This document shows positions 34,021-45,607 of a stretch of DNA of 64,000 nucleotides, in pieces (positions within the stretch are counted from its first letter, which is position 1; each line of letters starts with the position of its first letter). The notes below the pieces were generated by a model. It was not told where the DNA came from. It saw only the letters and a list, made by a program, of their open reading frames with translations, and searched no databases. Location: positions 1 to 64,000 of the forward strand of contig JABYQR010000059.1 in the NCBI GenBank assembly GCA_022592445.1. The letters run 5' to 3'. Origin of the DNA: Cytidiella melzeri (lineage: Eukaryota; Basidiomycota; Agaricomycetes; Polyporales; Irpicaceae). Made by a program: the position numbers and the translations under genes.

Positions 34021-35642
34021 GATGGTAGGCTGACCTCGCTGACTCCGGGACCCGCCGAGTATGAGATGCCTGCCGAGGTTGAGAGGAGGCTGGACTGTGG
34101 TCAGAATTGTGGGTATAGATGGCTACCGCAAAACCTCACTGGTTAGGAGGCCACGTATCATGGTAACCCCACGGCTGGCCACAGAGACATACAGAGTTGA
34201 CATGCCAAGGTAGAGTGGGCTAAAAGCACGCAAATCTCAAGGTCACGCGATAACACAGCAGATATGGCAGAAGACGCACACAGAAGAACCCACCACAAGT
34301 GTGATCAGCCATGCCGCCCTGCACCCACATACGTACTTGCTCGGGTACATCTGGGTGGATGCCATGAAGAAGCCAGCTATGTGGGCAGACCGCACACGGC
34401 TGAGCATGAGATGTCGGAAGCTATGCCGTTGTACTATGAAACAGGTTTTGTGAAAACTAGAATGTGTGAATGACATACTGCAAGTCGTCCAGAGGAATCC
34501 AGAACAACGTAGCTTGCACAGTTGCACACAGAGCATCTCCCTCTACGGAATAGAGGGAGGTTAGTCACAGGGGGATGGTAATTGTTTGAGTTCATATGAA
34601 TCAGCAAGCCTGGCGAGTGGATGATTGCGAGGGGGTGTGCGGAAGGAAAGAGACAGAGTAAAAGACCAAAACCCTTGGGGTTATATGAGCTCACAAAGGG
34701 CAGAGAAAATAATGGCTCACATGAGAGTTTAAGGGACCAAAAGTGTAAATTACAGATGGGGTGAACATGTGTGAGGGATGAGAGTACAGTTTTCCAACAA
34801 AGGGGGAATGTAGGTAACGCATGGGTAGACCATGAGGAGATCAAATGCTCACAACATGCAAGCCCAAGGTAAGCCGTGGTGTAGATGCAGATGGTGATGT
34901 AGATTAGCATTAGGTGTGATTGACAGGGAGGAAAAAAGGAAGCAAGACTTATCGTTATGTGTGTGTTATGTGTGTATGTGTAGGCCGCAGGTAAATGTGT
35001 CGCAGGTGGAACATAGATGAGGGCCGTGTAAATGAAGGCGAGGTTAATGTCTATGTCAGGGGCACAGTATGTGTACACGTACCAGCATGGAGTACGTCTG
35101 TGTGAGTAGTAGGTGCAAGGTAGGGAGTATGTATGCACTGCATGTGATTGGATAGGTGAGATAAGGGCAAGTGATGGTTAGATGAAGGTCAGTAGTGAGT
35201 AGATGAAGGTGAGTCGTGGGTGACATGTATGTGTAACGTAGGCGACCGTTGTGTACCAGTTGAGTGATGTGTATGTTGACTATACAAAGGCATCCATATA
35301 CATGGGAGTCAGTGGTAGGTATGTTGTATATTACCTGTATAGAAGCGGTAGGGAAGCCGTATGGTGTTGTAGGGAAGATGTAGGGATGCTGTAGGGTGGG
35401 CAGTAGCTAAGGGGAGGATAGGGAGAGCATGGGGAGACCGTAGGGCAACATTAACATGAGCATTGTGTAGGTGGCACGTATGTACACATGGGATGTTGAT
35501 GGGCATCATCTATGTTCACGTGTGGGTAGGTGTGACATCATGTGCATTGTTGTGCAATCATAGGGGATGGCGTGAGATTGTGTGACATCGTGGGGGATTC
35601 ATGTGTGCTTGTCTAGACGCTCGACTTCATGTCATTTTTTTT
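34021..35642. other. Right subterminal region of the integrase-type element
   Basis: About 1.6 kb rich in GTAGG/GTGAG-type motifs (C-rich on the minus strand), similar in composition to 27600-28500 on the other side. Long open frames here on the minus strand are caused by the low-complexity composition. No recognisable protein. Confidence 0.5.
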
Positions 35643-35679
35643 ATTTTTGTCCATCACCCACCTTCATAGTCTCCTTCGA

Positions 35680-36280
35680 CACCTATGCTACCCGCAGTTA
35701 CGGCCATTTTAGTAGCCATCAAACGACCTAGCGCCTGCCCCTCTGTGCATCAGATCGTTTGAAATCTCTCACCCGCGGATATCCCCTCGAATATTGTCCC
35801 AGATCCGGTCGATATCTTCCCCCCCATAATGAATCCTTCGCTACTTTTGGGCCGTTGTTGTGCCTGGACCACGTGCCCCGCCCTCCGTCGCAAAAGCCTT
35901 CCTGATATGGAAGGTCCGAGGCCTCCGATGCATCATTCCGCCTTCTGCCCGCCCTCTCCCCCTTATGTCCTAGCGCGTAGACCACGTGCCCCGCCCTCCG
36001 TCGCAAAAGCCTGCCTGATGTGGAACGTCCGAGGCCTCCGATGCACCATCCCGCATTCTGCCCCTTTTGTCCTAGCGCGTAGACCACGTGCCCTCCGTCG
36101 CCGTAGTCCGCCTGATGTGGAAGCCCGCCTTCATCCTGCCCCTCTCCCTTTAGAAAATCCCTCCCGCCCCTTGTACTTACTTGCCCCGCCCTTGTACTTA
36201 CTTGCCCGCCCTCTGTGATATTCCCTGCCTAATGTGGAATGTCCGGGGCCTCCAAGGATCCATCCCGCCCTCTGCCTAGC
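35680..36280 (+). repeat. Left terminal inverted repeat of the KDZ element
   Basis: About 600 bp, G+C-rich, containing a 95-115-bp tandem unit with anchors CTCCGTCGCAAAAGCC near 35883 and 35997 and a diverged CTCCGTCGCCGTAGTCC near 36091. Each unit includes CCTAGCGCGTAGACCACGTG. Compared with the right repeat it has an extra copy of CTTGTACTTACTTGCCC. Confidence 0.85.
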
Positions 36281-36484
36281 CCCGTGACCCTGTTTACACG
36301 TGTGAATTACTGCTTCTGGAAGTAGTGACAGCCGCCCACTCGTCTGCCCGCCCATTTTGCACTGTCCATATCATTATCAACACCATCGGCCTTTCGGATA
36401 CTGACACAAATCTTGTGTTGCTCTGTATGTAACCTCACATCACAACCCAATGGCGTACTCAAAGGCTACTGATAGGACACAGTG

Positions 36485-39400
36485 ATGGGAAAGCGCACCA
36501 TTGCGCTCTTGACAAAGGTCAACATACGCCATGCGCGGTGGGGGCGGTCTGTCCAGCAGCAGAGGCGAACACTGAATGTTACGGGAGCGGCTCAGGCGCG
36601 TGACGAGGCGCAAATTCAGTCCAGACTAGCTGGTATGTCGTCTCAGAACTAGACGTAGTACACTAACACTCACTACTTGTCTATAATGGAGGCTTAAGCA
36701 CCAAGCAACGTGAAATGTTGCACGGAGTGGACTTCGCAGATCAGGACTCAATGGATGTCGACGCGCAGGACACGTTCCACACTATGATGAGCATCCCTGC
36801 AGGCGATGAGGCCACCGTCAAATCTGGTGCTGGAGGGGAGCTCGAGATTTGTCAGGATATTTTGGATGAGCTCCGAGTAACACCGTACGTCGCGAAGCTT
36901 TACCTAACATGCACGTACTTAACAACGTAGGAAACGATATGATCCACGTACACATTGCGATCGTCTCCATCTGGCAAACATTGCGTGGAGTGAACAGATG
37001 GACGCTCTTGTCAACGCCTATCTACTGTGGCGGTCAAACCCCTCGGCTCCTGAAGAGTTGTCCAATAACGGAGCCAGAACTCATCATTTAAACACGGTTG
37101 ACTTCTTTTGTAAGTGTCCACTAATGGTTGTTTTGCAACAGAACCTAATAGGCGCAAGCAGATCTATCTACTCTCTCAGTCACTCTTTGTGCAGACGATT
37201 GCCATCCCACGGTTGCATTCGCGCGGCGAGGCTACCTCCCAACTGCACCTCGAAATGCAAGCACCGCAATCGCGTTTCAAGTCCTCGAAGCATACCGTCA
37301 GTTGCACCGTGTATGCCCCAAGCTCAGTATTTACGCTCAGGTTCAGGCTTTATGCCATTTGCATGGGGTAACACATATCACTTACATGCCTCTCATACCC
37401 GTCAAGCTGAAAGATTATTATACTTTCATAGCAACCGTTTTCACGTAGCTTTGTGGGCCAATTTTCTTCAATGTTCGACGTCTATCTAGAGATCCTACAC
37501 CGCGTTGATAATCGTGTGAACAAAGAGCTAAAAAGGGACAGTCCAGAATGGAGGCTTCGAAATGCCTGCCCTCCGTGTATGTATACACTGACCGATGAAC
37601 CAGATCTCGAGTTGTCGTTGCTCTGCTCCATGGACGGCAACAGTTCGTTGAAGCTCGTGGATTCAAGCATTCAGTAAGGACATCTCCGCCAAGACGAAAG
37701 GGTGCATCGTATCAAGGACTTGTTTCTTACCCCCGACGCGGTGGATGTTTTCAAAGATGAGGTCGCGTCGGCTGGCTCTGGAAAGGTGCGCCCATTGCTG
37801 GCAGACCAACCGCAGGCCACTGAGATAGTTTGTAGGCACCACCGGTCCAACACGGAGACATACCTAATAGTCTGCTCTCAACCGCAGACTGCGTCGAGAA
37901 GTGGCGTGCGGCAGCACCAGAAGAGCGCAAACGTGCGTTTGCGTTGTTCCACACAACGGGTGTCTTTGCGTTGTTTTGTCGGCATGGACACCCGCTGGTA
38001 TACTGTGACATGATACGTAGCGGAGAGCTGTACGTATGTTCTTCAATATGACGCCCCTTACTGACAGCCACCTATAGTCGCAAGTACGCGCTTGCTGTCA
38101 TCGACAAGCTGATGACTGTTTTCGGGAATAACATCGGCCTTGCATACGACGTAGGGTGCGACACCTGGAAGACCATTCTGAACTGCTCACTGCGTGATCG
38201 TGCACTAGAGCAACGGCTGCGCTTGATCGTGCCGGCTTTTCATGGTCATCAGCACAATCGGCTTTGCCAACTGGACTGGCATCCGATGTACATCAAAGGC
38301 GCAGGGAAGGAAGACTTCGAAGGGTGTGAGCGCGCCTTCAAGGACTCAAATATGCTTGCCTCTGGTACTCGACTTGCCACCGCATTTCATCGACATCAGG
38401 CGATTGAACAGCACTGGACTTTCCGAAGCCTTGATAAGCACGCAGACTCAGGTATGTCCATGAACGGTCCTGATGTCATGGTGTCTCACATTAATATGTA
38501 CTCAATAGGAACGTTCATCTACAACAACTATAAGCAAGCGCTCGGCATCATACGCAAAGATGGTGCAGACTTACGAATACTATCTAGCAAGCTGGGAACA
38601 ACATCGGCCGACTACGAGCAATACTTGAAGGAGGAAAAGGCCTACCTTGAACGTCTCAAGGCCGAGCCGGAAGAAGTGTCTCTCCGCCTTGAATACTTGG
38701 ATTCGCTGCAAGAGCTTGAGGAAGCAAAGTAAGTTTGCTTGTGGCAGTCATGTTGTCGACAACAATACATTATGTTCCTTAGCCATCGCGCCAATATCTC
38801 GGGCAAAGAACGCGAGAAACTTGATCTCGACATCACATTGAAGCGTGTCCATGGTGCTGCAATCACGGCCGTGAAGAATCGCTATTGGTATGCATGGAAG
38901 AAGTTGGAGAACGCAGAGGCGCACACCGTAGCACTGGAGCACAGACTCTCTATCGAGCGTCGTTGGACACCAGCAGACCCGGCTTATCAGGAGACAATGG
39001 CCGAAATGACAATGCGTAAGTATCGGGTGGCTTTGGATAAGCTCGAACGCCTGGTCGTTCAACGACTACTTGAGCTGTCAAAACTTAGCATGGGCGGGAT
39101 CGGTGAGCCAGTTTGTCTATCACTGCGTTGGCGCGTATTTTACAATCAGCTATCAGCATACAAATTACGGGAGAAGATTGGTCAAGCGCTGCGGACTTGC
39201 GCTGAAGCTATACGCAAGGCGTTGGATGAATACAACAAGCAGGCCGCATTGCTCGATCCGCCACACCCTAAGCTACGATGGGAGCAGCTTATCGAGTTAT
39301 CTTCGGTGGGTGACTTTGACCTCCTACGCAACGCACGACAGGATATCCGGCAGCTAAAGTGGGCTGATCCGATGCACCGTGAGGCGACACGCCTACATTT

Positions 39401-39872
39401 CAACATTGAACGAGCTCAGGAAGAGCTAGTTCGCTGCAATGTTGAGATGCGGCGCTTGCTGACGTTCATGTACAATGAACACTTTGATTATCAGCGTGCC
39501 ATTGCCGCGGCTACACCTTTTGACCCTCCTCTTGCGCATGAACTGTCAACTCGATGGGCCGAGCGAGATCGCGTCAACGCACAAGTTGCTCGACGTCTAC
39601 AACAGATCTCTCAGCTCCCCGGATTTACCGGGGAACTCAAGCTCGGCAGGCGTGACGCGGATGGCTACAACAGCGGCGATGCTTTGGTTTTAAACAACAC
39701 TTCCGGTCCGACATGGGTGACGACCTTGGGGCTGACTGCAACGGAAACTGAGTGGGTTGATGTAGAGGATGAGGCTGAGGACAACAACAATGTCGAGCAG
39801 ACACAAGCTGTCAATGACACCGAGGAAGCCGAAGAGCTCGTCGACTTCCTTGATCGCCTGGAACTCATCTGA
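36485..39872 (+). CDS. KDZ-family transposase
   Basis: ATG 36485 (MGKRTIALLTKVNIRHARWG), several short introns (first at 36633-36691), stop TGA at 39870-39872. Conserved blocks in order: RKRYDPRTHCDRLHLANIAW; a Cys pair with ACPPCMYTLTDEPDLELSLL; CSMDGNSSLKLVDSSI; KYALAVIDKLMTVFGNNIGL; AYDVGCDTWKTIL; LIVPAFHGHQHNRLCQLDWH; GKEDFEGCERAFKDSNMLAS; and TRLATAFHRHQAIEQHWTF. MDGN, YDVGC, FHGHxHNRxCQ and EDFEGCER are signature motifs of KDZ transposases. The C-terminal ~400 residues are coiled-coil rich, ending in an acidic tail. No internal stop outside putative introns was seen, so the gene may be functional. The exon joins between 37.1 and 38.1 kb are not fully resolved. Confidence 0.85.
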
Positions 39873-40849
39873 CAATGTACCACTGCTTGATGTATCGTAA
39901 TAGACAAATACCAGATTCTGCCATTCGGATGATTGTGACTTAGTTAATGAATCTGAAAAGCCACGAGAGCGACTAGCTCGCAATCTTGCAAGCACAGAGG
40001 ACGGACGATACATACTGCAATTACATGCAGGTACACAGTCAATTTCACGTATCTGTCATGTTGAAGCTCGCTGATTGTATACGTATACACACATGTGCAA
40101 TTGCTACGAAGGACGTGTTCTTGTTGCTCGACTCAATGTGAATGCAAGATGACTCATTCATGCTTACACTTGCATTGAAAGACGACGATCTCAGCTTCTT
40201 CTTCTACTTACACAAGATATATGGAGATTTTGTCTATGTAAAAGTTGCTGGCCATATAATATGACTACCCGATTTGTTGAGAGCAGGAAGGAATGCATAC
40301 CTGAGGGAGGGCAAAGAAACAGAGTGAGTATAGAGTAGTTCGCGCTTGAAGAACATGGTTTCAACTTGCATAGCACACAAGCACGATCTGTGCATTCTTT
40401 TGCTTGCAAAAAAAAAATAACGTTGAGGATATTCTTCTAGCTAATACTGACAACGCATTATACAGCCCCGATTTGTTGTGAGTGTAACATAGTGTGGCCA
40501 AGGAGCGAGAGCAGCACGATGAGCATGGCACTGAAGGAGCAGATTGCACTTAAGAACGGTGTGCTCGACTGATCATTGCAAGTCTACTCGATCGAAGCAC
40601 AACCTCTTCTTTTCACAACAATTGGGCACATATTCAATCATGTATTTGTAGCTATCAACATTGTCTGTGTGCCCGATTTTTACGGTTGCAAGGCGATATG
40701 GTCTTGGAGAATAGTAGCAGTATATTAAGTGTAGTACCAAACGTGTTCCTAAACACGCCGACAGTAGGCAACCAAGCCCATCGATGTCCCTCTCTCCTGA
40801 CTCCCTACATTCCCTCCCAACATCGCTACTCACAACATCGCCTCCCCAA
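39873..40849. other. Intergenic region inside the KDZ element
   Basis: About 1 kb between the transposase and accessory gene B. No recognisable frame. It probably contains the transposase 3' UTR and the promoter of gene B. Confidence 0.5.
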
Positions 40850-42380
40850 ATGTCAACCACTGCGAATGCCGAAGAACCCAGCCAGGAGCAGGTTGCAGTT
40901 GAGAATGCGCTGTATCGACAGCGCTGTTTTGCGCCGTCCGCAATAGCGGATGTGATCAGCTTGTGGAAGCAATATCCTGTCAACGACCGGTTGCATAAAA
41001 AATTCAGGGCACGCTACGATGCTGCTGCCATTGCCTGGATGGCAGGCGGTATGTGGAACGACGGCGAATACAACTGGAAAGAGGGGGAGTTCCACAGGCA
41101 TTACTTCGAGACCAGGGAGAAGACCCGAGACCCTTCAGGCCGATCACTCATCCGTCAACGTCTGCTTGAGACGACATTGGACTTGGTCAGTCTACTTGTC
41201 TAGACCACTTTGTAACGTGGTGCTCACCTACGGCATAGACAACCGCGCTGGACCGTGTCTCTGGAGGTGCAACGTTGCTGCTACACATAGACGGTAATCT
41301 TCCTCCCGGTCTACCCCGCGCTCCCAATGTTGTCAAAGTCAGTGTGTATGCCACGCCGTACATCAAGAGCGAAATCCCAAACGGCGAGATCGTTGTCGCG
41401 CAGCTCACTCAGAGCTTTGTCGAGGCAATCGCGCTGCCATCGATTGAACGATGGGAACAAGCTCTGAGCAAGACGGGTGAGATTCTTCCTATGACTACTA
41501 TGGCTGAACCAGACTCACCGCTACACAAGGAATTCGGCTTGGGTTTAAAAACCAGTACGAGTTCTCAGGCTTGTACCCCCATCGTCATCGTTATAATTAC
41601 TTACATCCTCCCGCAATGATGTCTACTCCGTGGCCAGACACGAGCTGCCTCCGCCACATATACGGTCGTCCTTATGGCGCATTGGAAGGTGCTATAAAAA
41701 CCTTGCATCCATTGTTTCCGGTCAAACTTGAGAACCCATCAGCCGAGGACTACGAATCTGTGAGGTCTTTGCTGGAGGAGTCGCAGGAGGAGTGCCGAGC
41801 GCTGCTCAAAGATTTGACGGAGGCGCAGGATAAGGTCAGGGACCTCGAGGCGCGGTTGGCAGCGAAGGAGAAGGATCTAGAAGAGGCCGTCACTGGACTG
41901 TCAGCAATCAGAACGCACGCAGACAGGCTTCTCGGTGACTTAGCCCCTGATGGAGGTTCATGTATGTACATCTGTGTTTACTGCGAAACGGCATCTAACA
42001 TTTCAATATTGCAGGGCAAGAGCAAAGCCGTCCCAGCCACGGAAGTCGCACAGTCACCCTCTAGTAGCAGTCACGCCAACAGTGCCTCCGCTGGTCCGTC
42101 TACCTCAACTGCGCATATGCAAGAATCAGCGGAACTCATCATGTCGTTCGGACCTGCATGCCACGATGTGATAACAAGATTTGACTTACTTCTGGAGACA
42201 CATCTGCTCATCTGGAGTCTTTTCAAGAATGTACCGGCAAATACCTGGTATGAGAACCTTGTTCATGGACACAGGTACACTGCGGAGGCGGCACATGTGT
42301 TAGCTGTAGCCATGCACGAAGATACTGGTAATCAGCTCTGTGACAAAGGGGTAGAATCATCTATAGACGAGGACTTCTGA
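40850..42380 (+). CDS. KDZ accessory gene B, unknown function
   Basis: ATG 40850. MSTTANAEEPSQEQVAVENA, then LYRQRCFAPSAIADVISLWK, a Trp-rich stretch AAIAWMAGGMWNDGEYNWKE, then LETTLDL spliced to TALDRVSGGATLLLHIDGNL and PRAPNVVKVSVYATPYIKSE. Further exons encode a coiled coil (SLLEESQEECRALLKDLTEA, KVRDLEARLAAKEKDLEEAV) and a C-terminal part ACHDVITRFDLLLETHLLIW. Stop at 42378-42380. At least three introns are needed, and exon joins near 41.5 kb are tentative. I do not recognise the family. Its N-terminus resembles the minus-strand gene at 31450-31631 in the integrase-type element. Confidence 0.5.
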
Positions 42381-42419
42381 TCATTCTTTGTAAATTTCTG
42401 TACCGCTGTACCGCTGCCA

Positions 42420-44584
42420 ATGATGAACTCGCTCCGCCCTGTTAATGAGATTAACAACAACAGGTCACGTGATGCAGCAGGAAACTTCACCTATGTTTGC
42501 CAGGGGCCTGGTGTTATTGCGGGCAGTCTCCCACCCCCTGTCAAGCTCAACAAAGTGAACGTCACCGGAATGCAGGACTTCGGGTCGTTCAACGCATTTC
42601 CACCATCCCTACTTTCCCACCACTGTTTTCACTCGGCAGTAGCGACGCGACGTCAGTTGTCCCTTTGCCTTACGAAGATCAAGCGCGTTCTTCTGACATT
42701 TGCGCGCCGCGCTTTGCTGCCCATGAGGATCCAATCCAGCCTTGTTCATTCTCTGGTCCCGGAGGTGCAAGCATCCTCTATGACGAGGGTCCACCGCAAC
42801 TGCCTCCCGTTCCTGGCATAGAGGCCTTAGCCCCTTCAACATATTCTCCTACCGGACCCTTCGACGCTCTTGAGGTTGAACACGCGATCCACCAACCAAC
42901 TCCCAATAACCGCTTTGGAGACGTACACAACAGCCCAGCCAATCCACTATCATGGCCCAACAATGGCGACACGTCTTTGCGTCCCACTACCGCCAGTGAC
43001 TTGCACGACAATCCCGCTGGAGGCCTAGGGCATCAGGCTTCGCAACTGGGAGATGAAGACGCATACGTACATCCTACCAGTCTTCAAGACGGTTCAAGCG
43101 TAACAGGGCCTGTCAATGGCATTGTCGACGTGTCAAGCAGCTTCACAGGCACCCAAAACACTCCCGGTGGTCAAATCCGGCCTGCATTGTCGCAGAAGCA
43201 GGCCAAACGGGCGGCGATGGCTCGAAAGGAGTTGTTTGAGGATGACTATAACTAGCTTATGCAAAAGCTGCGGCAGGGCATCAGCGAGCTTGCAGAAAAG
43301 CATAACAAGAAGGAAGCGTACATTGAGACGATGCTGTTCAATGGTGGTACCCGATACCTGCGCGAACAGAAGACCAACGCATGGAATGCGTGGTCACATT
43401 ATAAGTATCAGGAGGTGAACGAAGGTAAACAGAACTACTCCCAAAGTGTATCGCTTATCATTTGTACTCATACACCTCTTGACAGGTGTAACGGTCGAGG
43501 AGCGTATTCCCCTGCGTGATATCCAACGGGACTACGCATCCGAGTATCGTGCGCTCAGCCACGAGGAGAAAGAGGAATTCATTCGTGACTACGAGCTTCA
43601 TAAAGGCGAGCGAAAGCTGGCTCCCCGTGTTACCGCGCGCTCCAAGATCCAAGACGTTGTCAACACAGCAAAGAAGATAGAACAGCTGGTGAGCTATCTG
43701 ACATTTATTGCATTACACAACATGTGTCCTGACCTTTGACGCAGATGATTGGACTCGACAGCCGCGTTCGCATTCAAGGGATGTTTTGTATCACCCGTAG
43801 CTCCACAGACTTTGCAATTGCACCGCGGTGGTTCTTCTCATCTAGGGATTTGGAGAAGTACTTGAAGATCGCAGTCTGGCAGAAGTGGAGCTCTTCGAAG
43901 ATTGGGGCGCAGATAGAGGCCTTTGGCGTAGCAGGGAGTAGCATTACTGGTAAGCCTGACAATTGCGCTTGACACGAGAACATCTGACGCACCTGATTTG
44001 ATAGGAATCCTTGCCACGACGAAGATGCAGGTTACCTGGCTGAAGAGCCAGATCCGCGACAAGATTATAAGTCTACTTGGTATGACTTGTATGCTCTCGT
44101 TGTATAGTTGACCGCTGAGCTTCCGATAGTCGACATCACTGGAGATTCAAATATCAAGATGAGTTACACCAAGTTCCACGAGCTGATCGTCGAGCGACAC
44201 AAAGTTGACATACAAGGGTGGCCAGCCAAACTCAAGTTCGTCAACCCAAGTGAGTTGAGCGACAAGATGGCACCACTCCAGAACCTCTTCGATGCCCTCA
44301 CAAATGGTGCCTGCAAGTTCATAAAGCTTTCCGCCAATGAAGTCAAGGCTCGGCAAGATCGCCTTGCAGCTGATGTGGCGGCAGGCAAGGTGGCTCCTCG
44401 CAAGCCTCGTAAGCAGTGTAAGGATGCTGGCGTACCTCGTGGGTCCCAAAAAGCTACCACCAACAAGGAAAACACAAACGACAAGGACACTTCGAGTGAC
44501 GAAGACTCTCCAAACGACGAGGAAGGGGAAGGGGATGATCGAGAGCTGGCTCATCTCCGAAAGCGCCAGAGAAGAGTACTGTAG
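42420..44584 (+). CDS. KDZ accessory gene C, conserved fungal TE-associated type
   Basis: The 5' end is uncertain (ATG 42420 or a later exon). The N-terminal half is disordered and Pro/Ser-rich. From about 43180: QAKRAAMARKELFEDDYN, then (after a junction) MQKLRQGISELAEKHNKKEA, NAWNAWSHYKYQEVNEG, VEERIPLRDIQRDYASEYRA, SHEEKEEFIRDYELHKGERK, IQGMFCITRSSTDFAIAPRW (then FFSSRDLEKYLK), and MSYTKFHELIVERHKVDIQG (then WPAKLKFVNPSEL). The C-terminus is basic then acidic (DTSSDEDSPNDEEGEGDDRE). The NAW..W..Y...N block looks like an HMG-box-like start. The R....APRWF and Y..F...I......V...GWP....F..PS blocks recur, as I remember, in agaricomycete repetitive proteins. Possible DNA-binding partner of the transposase. 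Confidence 0.5.
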
Positions 44585-44968
44585 ATACTTACTTTGCCCC
44601 CTAGAACTAGACGTTGGCTGTACGGTCATGGTCATCCGTCGCTGGTGTTGGTGTTGTAGTTGTCGACGTGGTAAAATGTTACTTTCAACCGCATTCTATT
44701 GACTCTATTGCTTACCATCAACTCCCACAAGTATGGCGGTCGAGATTTGCCTAATCTAGCCATGTGTCTGACCAGCACCTCAACAGCGATGTATGACAAT
44801 AGCACTCGTTTACGTGTGCTTTACAGCGTGATAGTAGAACTACTGTCTTAAACGGGATGAGGTTAAGCGCTAACTTCAACGAACTTACTGTATGATGACA
44901 AATTGAGACACGCGCCAGGGCACCAGACAGCATCGGGATGTCACAAAACTGGATAAGACGAGATTCTA
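44585..44968. other. Inner flank of the KDZ right repeat, no gene seen
   Basis: About 380 bp between the stop of gene C and the right inverted repeat. Short frames only. Confidence 0.5.
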
Positions 44969-45570
44969 GGGTCGGGCAGAGGGCGGGATGGATCCTTGGA
45001 GGTCCCGGACCTTCCACATTAGGCGGGGAATATCACAGAGGGCGGGGAATATCACAGAGGGCGGGGCAAGTAAGTACAAGGGGCGGGAGGGATTTTCTAA
45101 AGGGAGAGGGGCGGGATGAAGGTGGGCTTCCACATCAGGCAGACTACGGCGACGGAGGGCACGTGGTCTACGCGCTAGGACAAAAGGGGCAGAATGCGGG
45201 ATGGTGCATCGGAGGCCTCGGACGTTCCACATCAGGCAGGCTTTTGCGACGGAGGGCGGGGCACGTGGTCTACGCGCTAGGACATAAGGGGGAGAGGGCG
45301 GGCAGAAGGCGGAATGATGCATCGGAGGCCTCGGACCTTCCATATCAGGAAGGCTTTTGCGACGGAGGGCGGGGCACGTGGTCCAGGCACAACAACGGCC
45401 CGAAAGTAGCGAAGGATTCATTATGGGGGGGAAGATATCGACCGGATCTGGGACAATATTCGAGGGGATATCCGCGGGTGAGAGATTTCAAACGATCTGA
45501 TGCACAGAGGGGCAGGCGCTAGGTCGTTTGATGGCTACTAAAATGGCCGTAACTGCGGGTAGCATAGGTG
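44969..45570 (-). repeat. Right terminal inverted repeat of the KDZ element
   Basis: About 600 bp, reverse complement of the left repeat with very few substitutions. It has an extra copy of CTCTGTGATATTCCCCGCC relative to the left one, and lacks the left one's extra CTTGTACTTACTTGCCC. The two repeats have therefore changed independently at short tandem units. Confidence 0.85.
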
Positions 45571-45607
45571 CCTTCGAGTTCAAACTGTCGAAGACTTGGT
45601 GCACAAT

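Larger units (their letters stand above)
27581..35654. mobile_element. Integrase-type (rve/DDE) DNA transposon region
   Basis: Bounded by a short inverted repeat ATGGACAAAAAT (27581-27592, and its reverse complement at 35643-35654) and by C-rich subterminal sequences that are similar in style on both sides. Contents are an integrase-core transposase (+), a cytochrome-b5-like gene (-), a 19-bp minisatellite, a short gene resembling the KDZ accessory gene (-), and a long unknown gene (-). I could not find a target duplication, so the ends are tentative. The transposase type may correspond to elements called IS3EU, but that name is from memory. Confidence 0.45.
35680..45570 (+). mobile_element. 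KDZ (Kyakuja-Dileera-Zisupton) DNA transposon, 9.9 kb, complete ends
   Basis: Perfectly matching ends CACCTATGCTACCCGCAGTT and its reverse complement, long inverted repeats of about 600 bp, and a 7-bp direct repeat CCTTCGA on both sides (35673-35679 and 45571-45577). It carries a KDZ transposase followed by two further genes on the same strand. The right end lies 37 bp upstream of the start codon of the racemase gene. No TET/JBP oxygenase, which accompanies KDZ elements in some fungi, was recognised. Confidence 0.85.

Noticed and set aside
34434..35138. 234-residue minus-strand frame
   Set aside because: It lies in the low-complexity subterminal region of the integrase-type element; composition explains the open frame.
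27581..35654. Target-site duplication for the integrase-type element
   Set aside because: Bases next to the ATGGACAAAAAT ends (GTTTA on the left, CACCCA on the right) do not match, so the boundaries stay tentative.
35728..36218. Open frames in the KDZ inverted repeats, also at 44938-45522
   Set aside because: The same frame appears in both repeats because they are near-identical G+C-rich sequence with tandem units. There is no protein motif, and the frames are antisense to each other.
36485..44584. TET/JBP oxygenase in the KDZ element
   Set aside because: I looked for the HxD...H iron-binding pattern and double-stranded beta-helix context, because KDZ and TET/JBP genes are linked in some fungi. 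None was recognised in genes B or C.
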